Assembly (NCBI RefSeq): GCF_018860635.1
Contig: NZ_JAHKPT010000022.1
Coordinates: forward strand, 1-64,000
Reading direction: 5' to 3'
Source of the DNA: Aliiglaciecola lipolytica
Lineage (GTDB): Bacteria > Pseudomonadota > Gammaproteobacteria > Enterobacterales > Alteromonadaceae
DNA: 64,000 bases
The first letter of the stretch is position 1. Each line of letters starts with the position of its first letter. Below the pieces are notes generated by a model. The model saw nothing but the letters and a program-made list of their open reading frames with translations, was not told where the DNA came from and ran no database searches. Made by a program: the position numbers and the translations under genes. Below are positions 25,832 to 34,135 of this stretch, piece after piece.

Positions 25832-26892
25832 TTTAAAGCTCCTTTATTCACCAGTTGGTGGCAAGCGCCTTTCTTATCCCGAATACTCATGTATAGATTT
25901 AATGGATGCGATGAAAATGAAACTTGTGTTACGTGACTTGAGATCGCCAAATATTTATCCCAACCATTGTTGTGAACCATCAAAACAAGGCTAGACATTG
26001 CTTCATAACAATCTTCAAGCAAATTTTCGTATGTATCAGGAGGCATTGAGTCTCTGGAAAATTTCTCTAAACTTTCTGCTGAATAGAAGTTTTTACGCGC
26101 ACTTTTTAGTTCCATCAAAAACTCAGGAAATGCTTTCAAATCATCAACAGAACTCACCTGAGATTCTATAGACTCTATTGCCTTTAATAACTCTGCAATA
26201 TATTTCAATTCATTATTTTGAATATCGCTTGGAGGTGTTGCAGGGGCTGGTCGATCAAACTCTAATGCTCCAAATCTTCTTATGTAATAAGGAGTATGAT
26301 TTTTATGTAATTCGATAAGCTTCAACTGTGGGATTTGATCAAATATTGTAAAATCAACATCATGCTCAACAAATTTAAGAAAATCACCTTCTAGGCTTAC
26401 ACTCTTTTTCTTGGTGATTTTGTCTTTGCACTTTTTATCCCAACCAGAAATGAGTTCTGCTTTCAGCTTATTAGAATCTTTAAGGGCATTAAGGCTAACG
26501 CCATTTAAGCCACTCTTAGCAACAAAGTAGTATTTTGCAGGCATAGAAAAATGCCCTTGATGTGAGTGATAACAAAGCTTACCAATTTCTAAAAGAATAT
26601 CTGTCAAATTCAATGGTGAGCTATAATATTTACACTGAAAGTTTTCCCAACTCTCATCTGGGGTGTAAGCAATAACATCACGCCCCATATCACCAGCGCC
26701 ACCAACTCTGTTTACTCTTAAATATTGCGTCTTCCAGCAAGTCGCTAATTCGGCGGTAAAGTCTTCCCAGTCACCCTCATTCATCTGCTGTAGTCGCTTT
26801 AAGGGCGGAATAATTTCTCCAGCCAATGCTGATACAGCTGATAGAGGAGCACTATCTGCTTTCGGGGAAGGCATTTCACTTTCTAATTCCAT
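25819..26892 (-). CDS. ABC-3C effector with Mrr-like restriction endonuclease domain
   Basis: The 357-residue protein has an N-terminal nuclease-like domain (about 35-165): WEDF with Glu43, GGAGDMGRDV with Asp68 and Asp72, and FQCKYY with Gln86 and Lys88. These fit the E...D...QxK pattern of Mrr-type PD-(D/E)xK nucleases. Its C-terminal part (about 215-357), with helical ELKYIAELLKAIESIESQ and the RDKKGACHQLVNKGALKW ending, fits the dedicated C-terminal domain of ABC-3C effectors that docks on the middle component. Predicted role: cleave DNA when triggered by the ATPase, as an anti-phage or anti-plasmid effector. It starts 54 bases after the toxin gene. Confidence 0.78.
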   Translation of the reverse strand: MELESEMPSPKADSAPLSAVSALAGEIIPPLKRLQQMNEGDWEDFTAELATCWKTQYLRVNRVGGAGDMGRDVIAYTPDESWENFQCKYYSSPLNLTDILLEIGKLCYHSHQGHFSMPAKYYFVAKSGLNGVSLNALKDSNKLKAELISGWDKKCKDKITKKKSVSLEGDFLKFVEHDVDFTIFDQIPQLKLIELHKNHTPYYIRRFGALEFDRPAPATPPSDIQNNELKYIAELLKAIESIESQVSSVDDLKAFPEFLMELKSARKNFYSAESLEKFSRDSMPPDTYENLLEDCYEAMSSLVLMVHNNGWDKYLAISSHVTQVSFSSHPLNLYMSIRDKKGACHQLVNKGALKWNK

Positions 26893-26946
26893 CTACTTCA
26901 TCTGTTCCATATTATTATTTTTACTAAATAATTTTCATATAGCAGG

Positions 26947-27912
26947 CTAACGTTTTTGCTCTATGTAATCCAACACTTCATTAGCCAACTTTAGAAAAAC
27001 AGCTAGTGCATCGAACCATTGAGTGGGATCGTCGGCATACACCATAGGGCTGACATAGCTATTGTAGCGTTCGATAAACTTTTCCTCTTCCACCAATAGT
27101 TTCAGTCCATAGCGGAGTTCATCAATAGGAGAGTCAACCATCTGTGGGTGCTGGTTACCGTAACGTCCGACATCAGATTGAATGGCTTTCGCGACTAATG
27201 GGCCAAGTATTTCAATTTTGGAAGGTTGAGCAAGTTGAATGTGGTAAGTATCATAGATATGCCTGATGAGCGTTTCATCATCACCCCGCTCAGCGTTTCT
27301 TGCAGCACTGGCTGTTCTGCGCATCATCGAAAGTAATTTCTCTGCTTGGGTATCTATGATTGCCGCACATCCCAACTTTTCCACTTCGATGTTAGTTTTT
27401 ACAACCTCAGAATAAATCGACTGGATACTTCTTGTTTGTGGCTCACTTAAAAGGTCTGACTCAATGAACTCCAATTTTATAAACGGCCTCAAGCAAGGCG
27501 CTTGTTGGTGCTCTTGTGGATAACGAATGTTAAAAACGAAATAACGGTACTCATCCCTAACTATCGCCTTTTCCTCAATGACGAAAAGCGAATGTTGTTC
27601 GAGCAATGATGCAATAAATTGCTTCACAGCCTTTCTAACTTGCTTCCTGCTATTTCGTGAGGTCAACTCAGAATAGTTTTCCTTAGGAATGAGCTTAATA
27701 TCAATGTCTTCTGACATTCGGTACGTTTTGATTGCAGACTTAGCAAGTGCGGTTCCACCAGAAAACACGATCTGGTGATATTCGAGGTCAAGAGATGAGA
27801 TAAGCTGAAGCAGTTGAACAACGTAATAGTCCTTCTCAACAATTGCCGGGTTGCCTAAGCCTATGGCATCGGCAACATCGACAAATAAGGAACTATCGAG
27901 CTTCGTTGACAC
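26947..27912 (-). CDS. AbiEii-type nucleotidyltransferase toxin
   Basis: The 321-residue protein of the AbiEii/AbiGii family has EKDYYV (26-31), the nucleotidyltransferase signature SGGTALAKS (51-59) followed by RMSEDIDI (65-72, the catalytic Asp pair), KLEF, and a later AEKLLSMMRRTASAARNA segment. Characterised homologues add nucleotides to tRNA ends or block translation, causing abortive infection; they are antitoxified without direct binding (type IV). The GTG at 27912 lies inside the antitoxin gene (20-base overlap). The predicted active-site motifs look intact. Confidence 0.88.
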   Translation of the reverse strand: MSTKLDSSLFVDVADAIGLGNPAIVEKDYYVVQLLQLISSLDLEYHQIVFSGGTALAKSAIKTYRMSEDIDIKLIPKENYSELTSRNSRKQVRKAVKQFIASLLEQHSLFVIEEKAIVRDEYRYFVFNIRYPQEHQQAPCLRPFIKLEFIESDLLSEPQTRSIQSIYSEVVKTNIEVEKLGCAAIIDTQAEKLLSMMRRTASAARNAERGDDETLIRHIYDTYHIQLAQPSKIEILGPLVAKAIQSDVGRYGNQHPQMVDSPIDELRYGLKLLVEEEKFIERYNSYVSPMVYADDPTQWFDALAVFLKLANEVLDYIEQKR

Positions 27913-28297
27913 ACTGTTTCCCTACAGCAATTTTACGGGTAAAGCGCGGATCTTTTGGAATGATCTTCACGTTTGCAGGAATTTGCGTGCTCTCGCCTGA
28001 AAAGTTCATACTCGACAAGTCATCGAACTTGTAATCAACACCTAGCCTTTCCATCGCCTCTATAAGCACGCCATCAGCACCAGCAGTATTATCAGGCATC
28101 AACTTACCCGTAATACGATTCACCCTAGCTCGCGCATAAAGACCATAACCAATTTTAATCAGCAAGCCCTCACGAACAAGGCTTCTAATCCCTCGCCCTA
28201 CTTGGTCATAGTCAGCGATATCTTTAAAATCAGAACGCAAGAAAACAGAACGCTTACAGCGTTTCACTCGTTTCTGTATTCTATCTTGTATCGTCAT
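27893..28297 (-). CDS. AbiEi-like antitoxin/regulator (DUF6088 family)
   Basis: The protein is 134 residues from the ATG at 28297, which has a GGGGG run about 10 bases upstream; the open frame extends to 28417 but crosses the operator repeats. The N-terminal winged HTH is SVFLRSDFKDIADYDQVGRGIRSLVREGLL, followed by KIGYGLYARAR. The C-terminal part has FSGESTQIPANVKI and ends with basic residues. AbiEi-like proteins both neutralise AbiEii and repress their own operon. The upstream palindrome and 24-bp repeats fit that role. It is the first gene of an operon with the toxin and perhaps the ABC-3C genes. Confidence 0.82.
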   Translation of the reverse strand: MTIQDRIQKRVKRCKRSVFLRSDFKDIADYDQVGRGIRSLVREGLLIKIGYGLYARARVNRITGKLMPDNTAGADGVLIEAMERLGVDYKFDDLSSMNFSGESTQIPANVKIIPKDPRFTRKIAVGKQCVNEAR

Positions 28298-28308
28298 CTG
28301 AGACCCCC

Positions 28309-28323
28309 TATACATACTGTATA
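28309..28323 (-). promoter_or_regulatory. Palindrome overlapping the abiE promoter region
   Basis: TATACA and TGTATA form a 15-bp inverted repeat with a 3-base centre, 12 bases upstream of the antitoxin start and next to TATA-rich -10-like sequence on the minus strand. It is a candidate antitoxin-binding site. Confidence 0.5.
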
Positions 28324-28334
28324 TATAATACGCA

Positions 28335-28416
28335 AAAATACGACATTTATCAATCTCTAAAATACGACAATAGAAAGCTACAAAAATACGACATAATATA
28401 TATTGCAAAAATGACA
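28335..28416 (-). repeat. Four direct repeats on an exact 24-bp period upstream of abiE
   Basis: AAAATACGACA (plus strand; TGTCGTATTTT on the coding strand) occurs at 28335-28345, 28359-28369 and 28383-28393, with a degenerate fourth copy at 28407-28416. Start positions are spaced exactly 24 bases, while the 13-base spacers differ. This is an iteron-like protein-binding array, not a simple tandem duplication. Confidence 0.85.
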
Positions 28417-28441
28417 TAATTTTTTGAATTTAAATCATATT

Positions 28442-28519
28442 TTATCTTATTCTAGCAGCAGGGTGCGACTTCTCGTAAGCGCGTTCAAGCTCAGGGTTGG
28501 TTACGTGGGTATAGACCAT
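28442..28519 (-). pseudogene. C-terminal remnant of a tyrosine recombinase (integrase)
   Basis: The minus strand encodes 25 residues, MVYTHVTNPELERAYEKSHP and five more, ending in a stop at 28442. Just before it in frame are the residues V-L-T-T, so the stretch reads TTMVYTHV...LERAYEKSHPAAR. This is the C-terminal pattern of XerC/D-like tyrosine recombinases, including the catalytic Tyr. Two stop codons lie immediately upstream, so the rest of the gene is gone. It marks past site-specific integration at the promoter side of the defence genes. Confidence 0.6.
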
Positions 28520-29042
28520 TGTGGTCAATACTCCTTATTAACTCATTCTGGGGCAATGATGAGTTAGCGGCAAGGTCAGCTTTTTGTCTTAAGCAGACCA
28601 CCACCATCGCGGTGGTCACGGTCCGCTTTTCGCTCAAACCCGCCTGTCAGTTTATTTAGTAAGTCTGAGTTTCAAACATTAATCAGTCGAATTTTTATAA
28701 AGTTTTAGCTTTGGTTTTTCCTAGTTACAAACATTGGGTAATTTAGGCAAAATCTAAGTACACAAAATTGCGGGTTTGAAACTGACTCAAGTTTTTGATG
28801 TGTGGTTGCATTGACAAAAGATGGGTATTTTCATGCCTATCGAGACGTCCTACAGGGCGCACCAACAAACAAGAATTAGCTGTGCTTATAGAGAAGTCGT
28901 CGGCATTTACATGGACAGCCACAAACTTGATTCTTAAGAAAAGCGAAGCAACTAAGTTTGTGTCATCTTTTCAAAGTGTGAATCTGGCCGCTTGAGGCTA
29001 TCGAGTTCAATCAGGTTTAAACTCATCGTAAATCTTATGCAT
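28520..29042. other. Gene-free right junction of the island
   Basis: No gene is supported in these 523 bases (a 66-codon frame at 28795 lacks a ribosome-binding site or recognisable product). They contain a hairpin (28591-28599 paired with 28620-28628, with an inner stem) and the inverted copy (28667-28683) of the repeat at 21521-21537. A further GGTTTGAAACT lies near 28773. Confidence 0.6.
28667..28683 (-). repeat. Right copy of the island-flanking inverted repeat
   Basis: Read on the minus strand, these 17 bases match 21521-21537 at 16 positions. The two copies face each other across 7.1 kb of accessory genes. Confidence 0.6.
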
Positions 29043-31304
29043 TTAAACGACTGCAGAGGAATCTAAAGGGAGTTCGAAATTCATTTTACGGTTAAGTGAG
29101 TCAACGTCTTTTAAAACAACCGTGACTTCATTCCCTATTTCAAATTCATGATGGTTGTTGGTTAATTTTTGCTTATTTGCGTCAAAGTTAAATCCTTGAC
29201 CGGGCAAACTTGCAATGTGCACTAGGCCTTCGGCACCAGATTGCGCTAACGTAACAAATAAACCTGAGCTGTTCATTCCCGATATACATGCTTCAAAAGA
29301 ATTGCCGATAAAAGGTTGCATATACTTGCACATCATTGCGTTTTCAACTTCGCGACTAACGATGTCTGCTAAGCGCGATTGGTTAGAGCAATGCACTGAT
29401 AAAAGCTCAATCTCTTCGGGGTTATAGGGATATGCCGTTTTAGGCAGTGTCTTATTTTGCAATTTATCCAACTTCAATTGGCGTAATACCCATTGCAACC
29501 CCGTTCTTTTTTGTTGTTTTCGAATCTTTGCGCGAATTGCTCGGTGAGTTAATAAATCAGGGTAGCGCCTAATTGGCGAAGTGAAATGGGCATAGGCGTC
29601 GTAAGCTAAACCAAAGTGTCCTTGATTATTTGGCGAATATTCCGCCTGACTTTGTGAGCGAAGTAACAAGGTTTGAATCACCTTTGCATCCGCTCTTTTA
29701 CTCACCTTTTTTAATAAATTATTATAGTGATGAGGTGTTGGCTTATCTCCGCCGCCGAGGTGTAAACCTTTGTCTGACAAAAATGCGCGAAGTGCCGTTA
29801 ACTTTTTCTGTTGCGGACCGGCATGTACTCTAAATAAACTCGGAATTTTGTTACGTTCTAAAAACTGCGCAGTGGCGACATTGGCGCAAAGCATGAACTC
29901 TTCTATCATTCGATGCGCGTCGTTGCGCTTCAGCGGTGATATGTTGGCGATGTTTTTATTTTTGTTGAGTTTAAGCGCGAGTTCTTGTGTTTCGAATTCA
30001 ATTGCACCTCGTTGTTTGCGTTGTTTGCCTAAAACTCTATACAAAGAGTGTAAGTTTGCAACATGTGGCACTATTTCTGGATTGGAATCGGAAATTGTCT
30101 TACCCAGCTTACTACCTGGTTTAGTAACAAGTGCATTAGCTTGATTGTATGTTAATCGAGCATGAGACTTAATCAAGCCCTCAGAAAACTGAGCGTTGCT
30201 AACTAGCCCTTTTTGATTAATTGTCATTTCGCAAACCATCACTAAGCGATCTTCATCTGGGTTTAGCGAGCAAAGTCCGTTGGACAAGGCTTCAGGTAAC
30301 ATAGGAACAACCTGATCTGGAAGATAAATTGATGTCGCTCGTTGTTGCGCCTCAATATCTAAATCATCGTTTGGCAGAACGTAGTGAGAAACATCTGCTA
30401 TTGCAACCAATAGACGCCATTCGCCAGTTTCTAACTTTTCACAATAAACCGCATCATCAAAGTCTTTCGCATCGGCACCATCAATGGTCACAAATGGCAG
30501 AGAGCGATAATCTACGCGCTGGGTTTTATCTTTTTCAGACACTTGCGTACCCAAAGCGCTTGCTGCTTCAAGTAGGGTGTTATCCCATTGAGCTGAAATA
30601 CCGTGTCGATAAAGGGCAAGTTTGCTGTCTATTCCGGCATCGCTAACGTTACCTAGTACGTCAGTAATTTCAACTTGTGTGTGTTGGCGAAAATTAGGGT
30701 AATTTAGGATTTTTGCATTCACATACTGACCGACGCGTGCTTGATTGAGTTTACTCTTATCAACCTGGATAATGTGTGAAATCTTGCTGTTATCTGACTG
30801 CAAGACGTAACCTTTACTCTCACGTTGGAGCAAACCAACAATGTGAGTGGTGTTGCGTTCGAGCACTTTAATCAGCGTATTGAAAGCACGTTTTGCGTTT
30901 TTTGTGGGTTCAATAAGTACCTGAACAATATCACCGTCAAATACGTGATTTAATTGGTTTTTGGGTAGAAATAAGTCTTTTTCAGACTCGCTATAAGTGA
31001 CGAATCCGAAGCCATCCGGGTGAATATTGATGACGCCACTTACCAGTGATTCTGGATCGATGAGTTGATAGCCCTTGCGCTGAAATGATAGCTGACCATC
31101 ACGTTCCATGGCGCGCAAACGTCTTCTTAGTGCTTCTTTATCTTGTGAGGAGTGCAATGCCAATGCATCGGCGATTTGTTCGCGGTTTAGGTGTTTTTTG
31201 ACGTTGCTAAACAGGCTTAATATAAATTCACGACCAGGAATAGGGTTGTCATAGGTTCTAACATTTGCAGGGTGAGTTGCTGAAATTGATGCGGTTTGAT
31301 TCAA
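29043..31304 (-). CDS. rnr: Ribonuclease R (short form)
   Basis: The 753-residue 3'-5' exoribonuclease degrades structured RNA. Domains in order: an N-terminal winged helix (about 25-85), cold-shock OB folds (SGVINIHPDGFGFV near residue 90), the RNB catalytic domain (TIDGADAKDFDDAVYC with the metal-binding Asp cluster near 275; HFTSPIRRYPDL near 585), and an S1 domain (SFEACISGMNSSGLFVTL). It stops just after S1, so the lysine-rich tail seen in E. coli RNase R (813 aa) is missing. It sits beside a cold-shock gene rather than with nsrR and rlmB, and may be a second, cold-linked copy. Confidence 0.92.
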   Translation of the reverse strand: MNQTASISATHPANVRTYDNPIPGREFILSLFSNVKKHLNREQIADALALHSSQDKEALRRRLRAMERDGQLSFQRKGYQLIDPESLVSGVINIHPDGFGFVTYSESEKDLFLPKNQLNHVFDGDIVQVLIEPTKNAKRAFNTLIKVLERNTTHIVGLLQRESKGYVLQSDNSKISHIIQVDKSKLNQARVGQYVNAKILNYPNFRQHTQVEITDVLGNVSDAGIDSKLALYRHGISAQWDNTLLEAASALGTQVSEKDKTQRVDYRSLPFVTIDGADAKDFDDAVYCEKLETGEWRLLVAIADVSHYVLPNDDLDIEAQQRATSIYLPDQVVPMLPEALSNGLCSLNPDEDRLVMVCEMTINQKGLVSNAQFSEGLIKSHARLTYNQANALVTKPGSKLGKTISDSNPEIVPHVANLHSLYRVLGKQRKQRGAIEFETQELALKLNKNKNIANISPLKRNDAHRMIEEFMLCANVATAQFLERNKIPSLFRVHAGPQQKKLTALRAFLSDKGLHLGGGDKPTPHHYNNLLKKVSKRADAKVIQTLLLRSQSQAEYSPNNQGHFGLAYDAYAHFTSPIRRYPDLLTHRAIRAKIRKQQKRTGLQWVLRQLKLDKLQNKTLPKTAYPYNPEEIELLSVHCSNQSRLADIVSREVENAMMCKYMQPFIGNSFEACISGMNSSGLFVTLAQSGAEGLVHIASLPGQGFNFDANKQKLTNNHHEFEIGNEVTVVLKDVDSLNRKMNFELPLDSSAVV

Positions 31305-31548
31305 ATTAATAAAATTCTCTTTGAGCCGCCTTGCGTTTTACGTGTTTTTTCAAAAATGGGGATGTAAACCAGTATGTTGGAAATAGAACTTATGAAAAAC
31401 AGGGCGGTGTGACTCTGAAAATGAGTCGAAATAATAAAACGAGTAAAAGTATTGATAACTCGTTGGACTTAATTGTATGTCAGTCTTCTGCTCACATTTA
31501 CATATGAGCAAAATCTGACATTAGCTTTATCTGTTTAGTTAAAGCGGT

Positions 31549-31758
31549 TTAGATACAAACAATGTTTTCTGCTTGTGGGCCTTTTTGACCTTGAGTAACA
31601 GAGAATTGTACGCGCTGTCCTTCAGCTAACGTTTTAAAGCCATCGCTAACGATTGCGCTGAAGTGAGCGAAAACGTCAGGGCCAGATTCTTGTTCGATAA
31701 AACCAAAACCTTTACCTTCGTTAAACCATTTTACTGAACCAGTAGTTGTATTAGACAT
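31549..31758 (-). CDS. Cold-shock protein, CspA family
   Basis: The 69-residue single OB-fold protein has both RNA-binding motifs, KGFGFI (RNP1) and VFAHFSAI (RNP2). It acts as an RNA chaperone that melts structures at low temperature. It lies 244 bases upstream of the RNase R gene on the same strand; RNA unfolding and degradation are complementary cold functions. A long AT-rich 5' region (31759-31900) would allow the leader-based control usual for csp genes. Confidence 0.96.
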   Translation of the reverse strand: MSNTTTGSVKWFNEGKGFGFIEQESGPDVFAHFSAIVSDGFKTLAEGQRVQFSVTQGQKGPQAENIVCI

Positions 31759-32092
31759 AATAGATATCCTAGAAATAATTAAAATTGTGCCAAAAAAATT
31801 GGCAATTTAGCGTGAAAAATGGAGATTGTACTGAGGATAACGCGAAGTATTACAAATAAACTATTATGACTAGATTACTACAAATGGAAAACAACGAGGG
31901 ATTCACAAAAACAGGCCTTTTCTCAAACCTTGGGACTAAAGTACTCTCAATATGCAGGGTAGTCAAGGTGTATTTTTATACCGAACACCAACAAAATTCC
32001 TAAGGTCGAATAAGTTTGTTATATTTTGCTCCCTTGGTTATTACCTTTGTATCGGCCTTGTAAATTCCCGAACAAGCGAAAAAAGGAATAAA
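31759..32092. other. Gene-free region including a duplicated promoter segment
   Basis: The first part is the csp leader and promoter. From about 32015 to 32092 the sequence is a diverged copy of 34427-34502, the promoter region of the intact lipoprotein hydrolase (shared GTTATATTTTGCTCCCTTGG). Confidence 0.65.
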
Positions 32093-32362
32093 TATGGTGT
32101 TTCACGTAGAGGACAATGTGCCGTTTTTATTTCGCTGTTAGTGCTTTTGCTATCTGCTTGTTCTTCCAGTCCCAAATTAATGCCGACACCGAATGGTTTT
32201 ATCAATACGCCTTTTTTAGAAAGCGATATTCCCGAAGCACTGCGTGAAACCAGTATGGAACTGATATATGTGACAGACCGAGGTAGCTCTGAGCAAAAAG
32301 GGGTTATATACGATGCGAGTCGTTTGCCATCAATTGCTTATGGTTTACTCATTGTCATTTGA
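32093..32362 (+). pseudogene. Truncated, frameshifted copy of the DUF900-type lipoprotein hydrolase
   Basis: This stretch encodes the same signal, lipobox and N-terminal region as the gene at 34503-35771: SACSSSPKLMPTPNGFINTP, then ALRETSMELIYVTDRGSS, as far as SIAYG (residue 83 of the intact protein), after which homology stops and the frame ends. Between the ATG at 32093 and the signal peptide the copy has a net two-base insertion relative to the intact gene, so the start is out of frame. The catalytic domain is absent. It is a dead fragment from a local duplication. Confidence 0.88.
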
Positions 32363-32453
32363 AGCGTGATCCGTAAGCGGCTAGACCAATCAGGGATTTT
32401 CTGCTATTCCTTAAATACCAATTGAAGTCTTTATTCTTCATGGAGGCTAACCC

Positions 32454-34049
32454 ATGACAAGGTCACAAAAAAGTCTACAAAAGTATGCTCTGGGAAGACA
32501 TAGCGTTTTCAGGAATCTAAAGTTCATTATGGCCTCGGTCATTTCACTTTTTTTGCTGTCATCTCCTTCATTCGTTGCTGCCCAGAGCAAAGCTATTGAA
32601 CACATTCTGCTTCAGACTGATAAATTAAAACTTATGCCTTACGATAATGGTTCGTTGTCTGGTTGGTGTAAGTTGGAATATAAAAGAAGTTTTCCCAAAA
32701 CGATCCCTGTGCGGGTAGAGCATAAGCTCAGCCCCCAACAACGAACACAGTTGTTCAAACCAAATCTCGAACAATTTGTGCTTCAACAGGTTATCCCTGC
32801 TATCGAAAAAACCTGCTCTGGAGCGGAAGGTTTTCGGACAAACTATAACATTCGCCTGTCTATGCAAGATTGGTCAGATTCTTATGGATATTACGACTTT
32901 GATAACTTTGTATTTCGCTATCGTGATGGCATCGTCACTCGCACTCAGTATAACCCATCAAGTGCAGCTCGTACCGCGCTCGGGGAGGACGGTATAAACG
33001 CATTAACACCCCCAAAACAGCTAGACCGCGTAGATAAAGTCATTGGCCAAATCGGTCCTTTCTTGCTCTATCCTCGCAATGATCCGTTTTGTTACGGCTC
33101 TATAGCTCACGTCGATGCAGAGTTCGATAGCACCATAGATGAGCGTGATGAATGGGTTAAGGCCAATTATAAAGGGAATGATAAAATCGGATTTGAGGGA
33201 TTTGTTAGTGAAGAGGTGTTGCCAAGGGTGCGTGAGCACTGCAAACGTTTTATGGCTATAGAGCTACATTTTTATGAACGAGGTTCAGTTAACCGGTGGG
33301 AGTCCATGAGGTTTAATCTTAGTTATCAAGGTTCAGTATCCATCGCCCAACATAATATGAGCGAAAAAGCTAAATCATTTGCACGCATGAAGATTAATCA
33401 GCGAGTATTTGGCACCTGTGATTCCTCCCCTTATTGTTCAATGCTCGGTGGTGTGTATCTAGATGCTATCTACCGCTACGACACTCAAAAGATTGCTCAA
33501 ATAAATCAACAATTGGAAGCTGAGTATGCCAAACAGGCGGGAACTGCCGATCTTCAACGATTTTTTAACCTAGCCGCTGAAGCAGGACTTAATGGTGCCC
33601 AAAATGTTGATGTAAAGATGAAGTTCCCAACACTTTTGATCAGCAAATACATTTATGACTTTAGTCGCTTCGCGGTAAGTAAGGCTAAACTCACAGGCAA
33701 TCGTCAGGATGCTTGTTTTCGTGAAGGAACTAAAGTAGTCGATACCCGCACCACCACTCGCGTGATCGACTATCAAGACCAAATGGGCAACTACGCGGGT
33801 AGTGCTGGCGGCATTAAAATAGGCAAGGTGTATCGTGTAAACCCTGAATTTGTTGAACTATGTGAAAGGTTCTGCGGCCCCGCGAGCGGCGAATTTGCCG
33901 ACTTTTTAGATAGCTTCTTCACACTGGAAAAAAGCGGGCATATCCTTGCTGGTCTTGACCAGTCAATTAAAACCATGGACTGCAAAAGCAAAGAAGTTTT
34001 GCAATTCGAAAAGAACTTAATAAGGCTTACAAATAGCGTAATTCAGTAA
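32454..34049 (+). CDS. Exported protein of unknown family with internal duplication
   Basis: The 531-residue protein starts at an ATG with a strong GGAGG seven bases upstream. A long N-region leads to a signal-peptide core (about 25-42, ending VAAQ), so it is periplasmic or secreted. Two similar units follow: about 58-165 with Cys72 and Cys121, and about 200-300 with Cys213 and Cys263. Each has FV..QVIPxx or FV..EVLPxx before its second Cys, with near-identical Cys spacing (49 and 50). The C-terminal half is helical with more Cys. I recognise no known domain. It lies between the hydrolase fragment and a small membrane-protein gene. Confidence 0.7.
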   Translation: MTRSQKSLQKYALGRHSVFRNLKFIMASVISLFLLSSPSFVAAQSKAIEHILLQTDKLKLMPYDNGSLSGWCKLEYKRSFPKTIPVRVEHKLSPQQRTQLFKPNLEQFVLQQVIPAIEKTCSGAEGFRTNYNIRLSMQDWSDSYGYYDFDNFVFRYRDGIVTRTQYNPSSAARTALGEDGINALTPPKQLDRVDKVIGQIGPFLLYPRNDPFCYGSIAHVDAEFDSTIDERDEWVKANYKGNDKIGFEGFVSEEVLPRVREHCKRFMAIELHFYERGSVNRWESMRFNLSYQGSVSIAQHNMSEKAKSFARMKINQRVFGTCDSSPYCSMLGGVYLDAIYRYDTQKIAQINQQLEAEYAKQAGTADLQRFFNLAAEAGLNGAQNVDVKMKFPTLLISKYIYDFSRFAVSKAKLTGNRQDACFREGTKVVDTRTTTRVIDYQDQMGNYAGSAGGIKIGKVYRVNPEFVELCERFCGPASGEFADFLDSFFTLEKSGHILAGLDQSIKTMDCKSKEVLQFEKNLIRLTNSVIQ

Positions 34050-34135
34050 TGTATTACTTTATTAATCGGCCAATTCGAGTCCACAGTATAAGAAGGCGGG
34101 TAAAGTAAGATGGAAAGTAAGATAGACAGGCATTG

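Noticed and set aside
28335-28416. CRISPR array
   Set aside because: Cores of 11 bases with 13-base spacers upstream of an antitoxin gene fit an operator array.
28795-28995. 66-codon plus-strand frame in the right island junction
   Set aside because: No ribosome-binding site and no family resemblance; could be decayed transposase sequence but I cannot support it.
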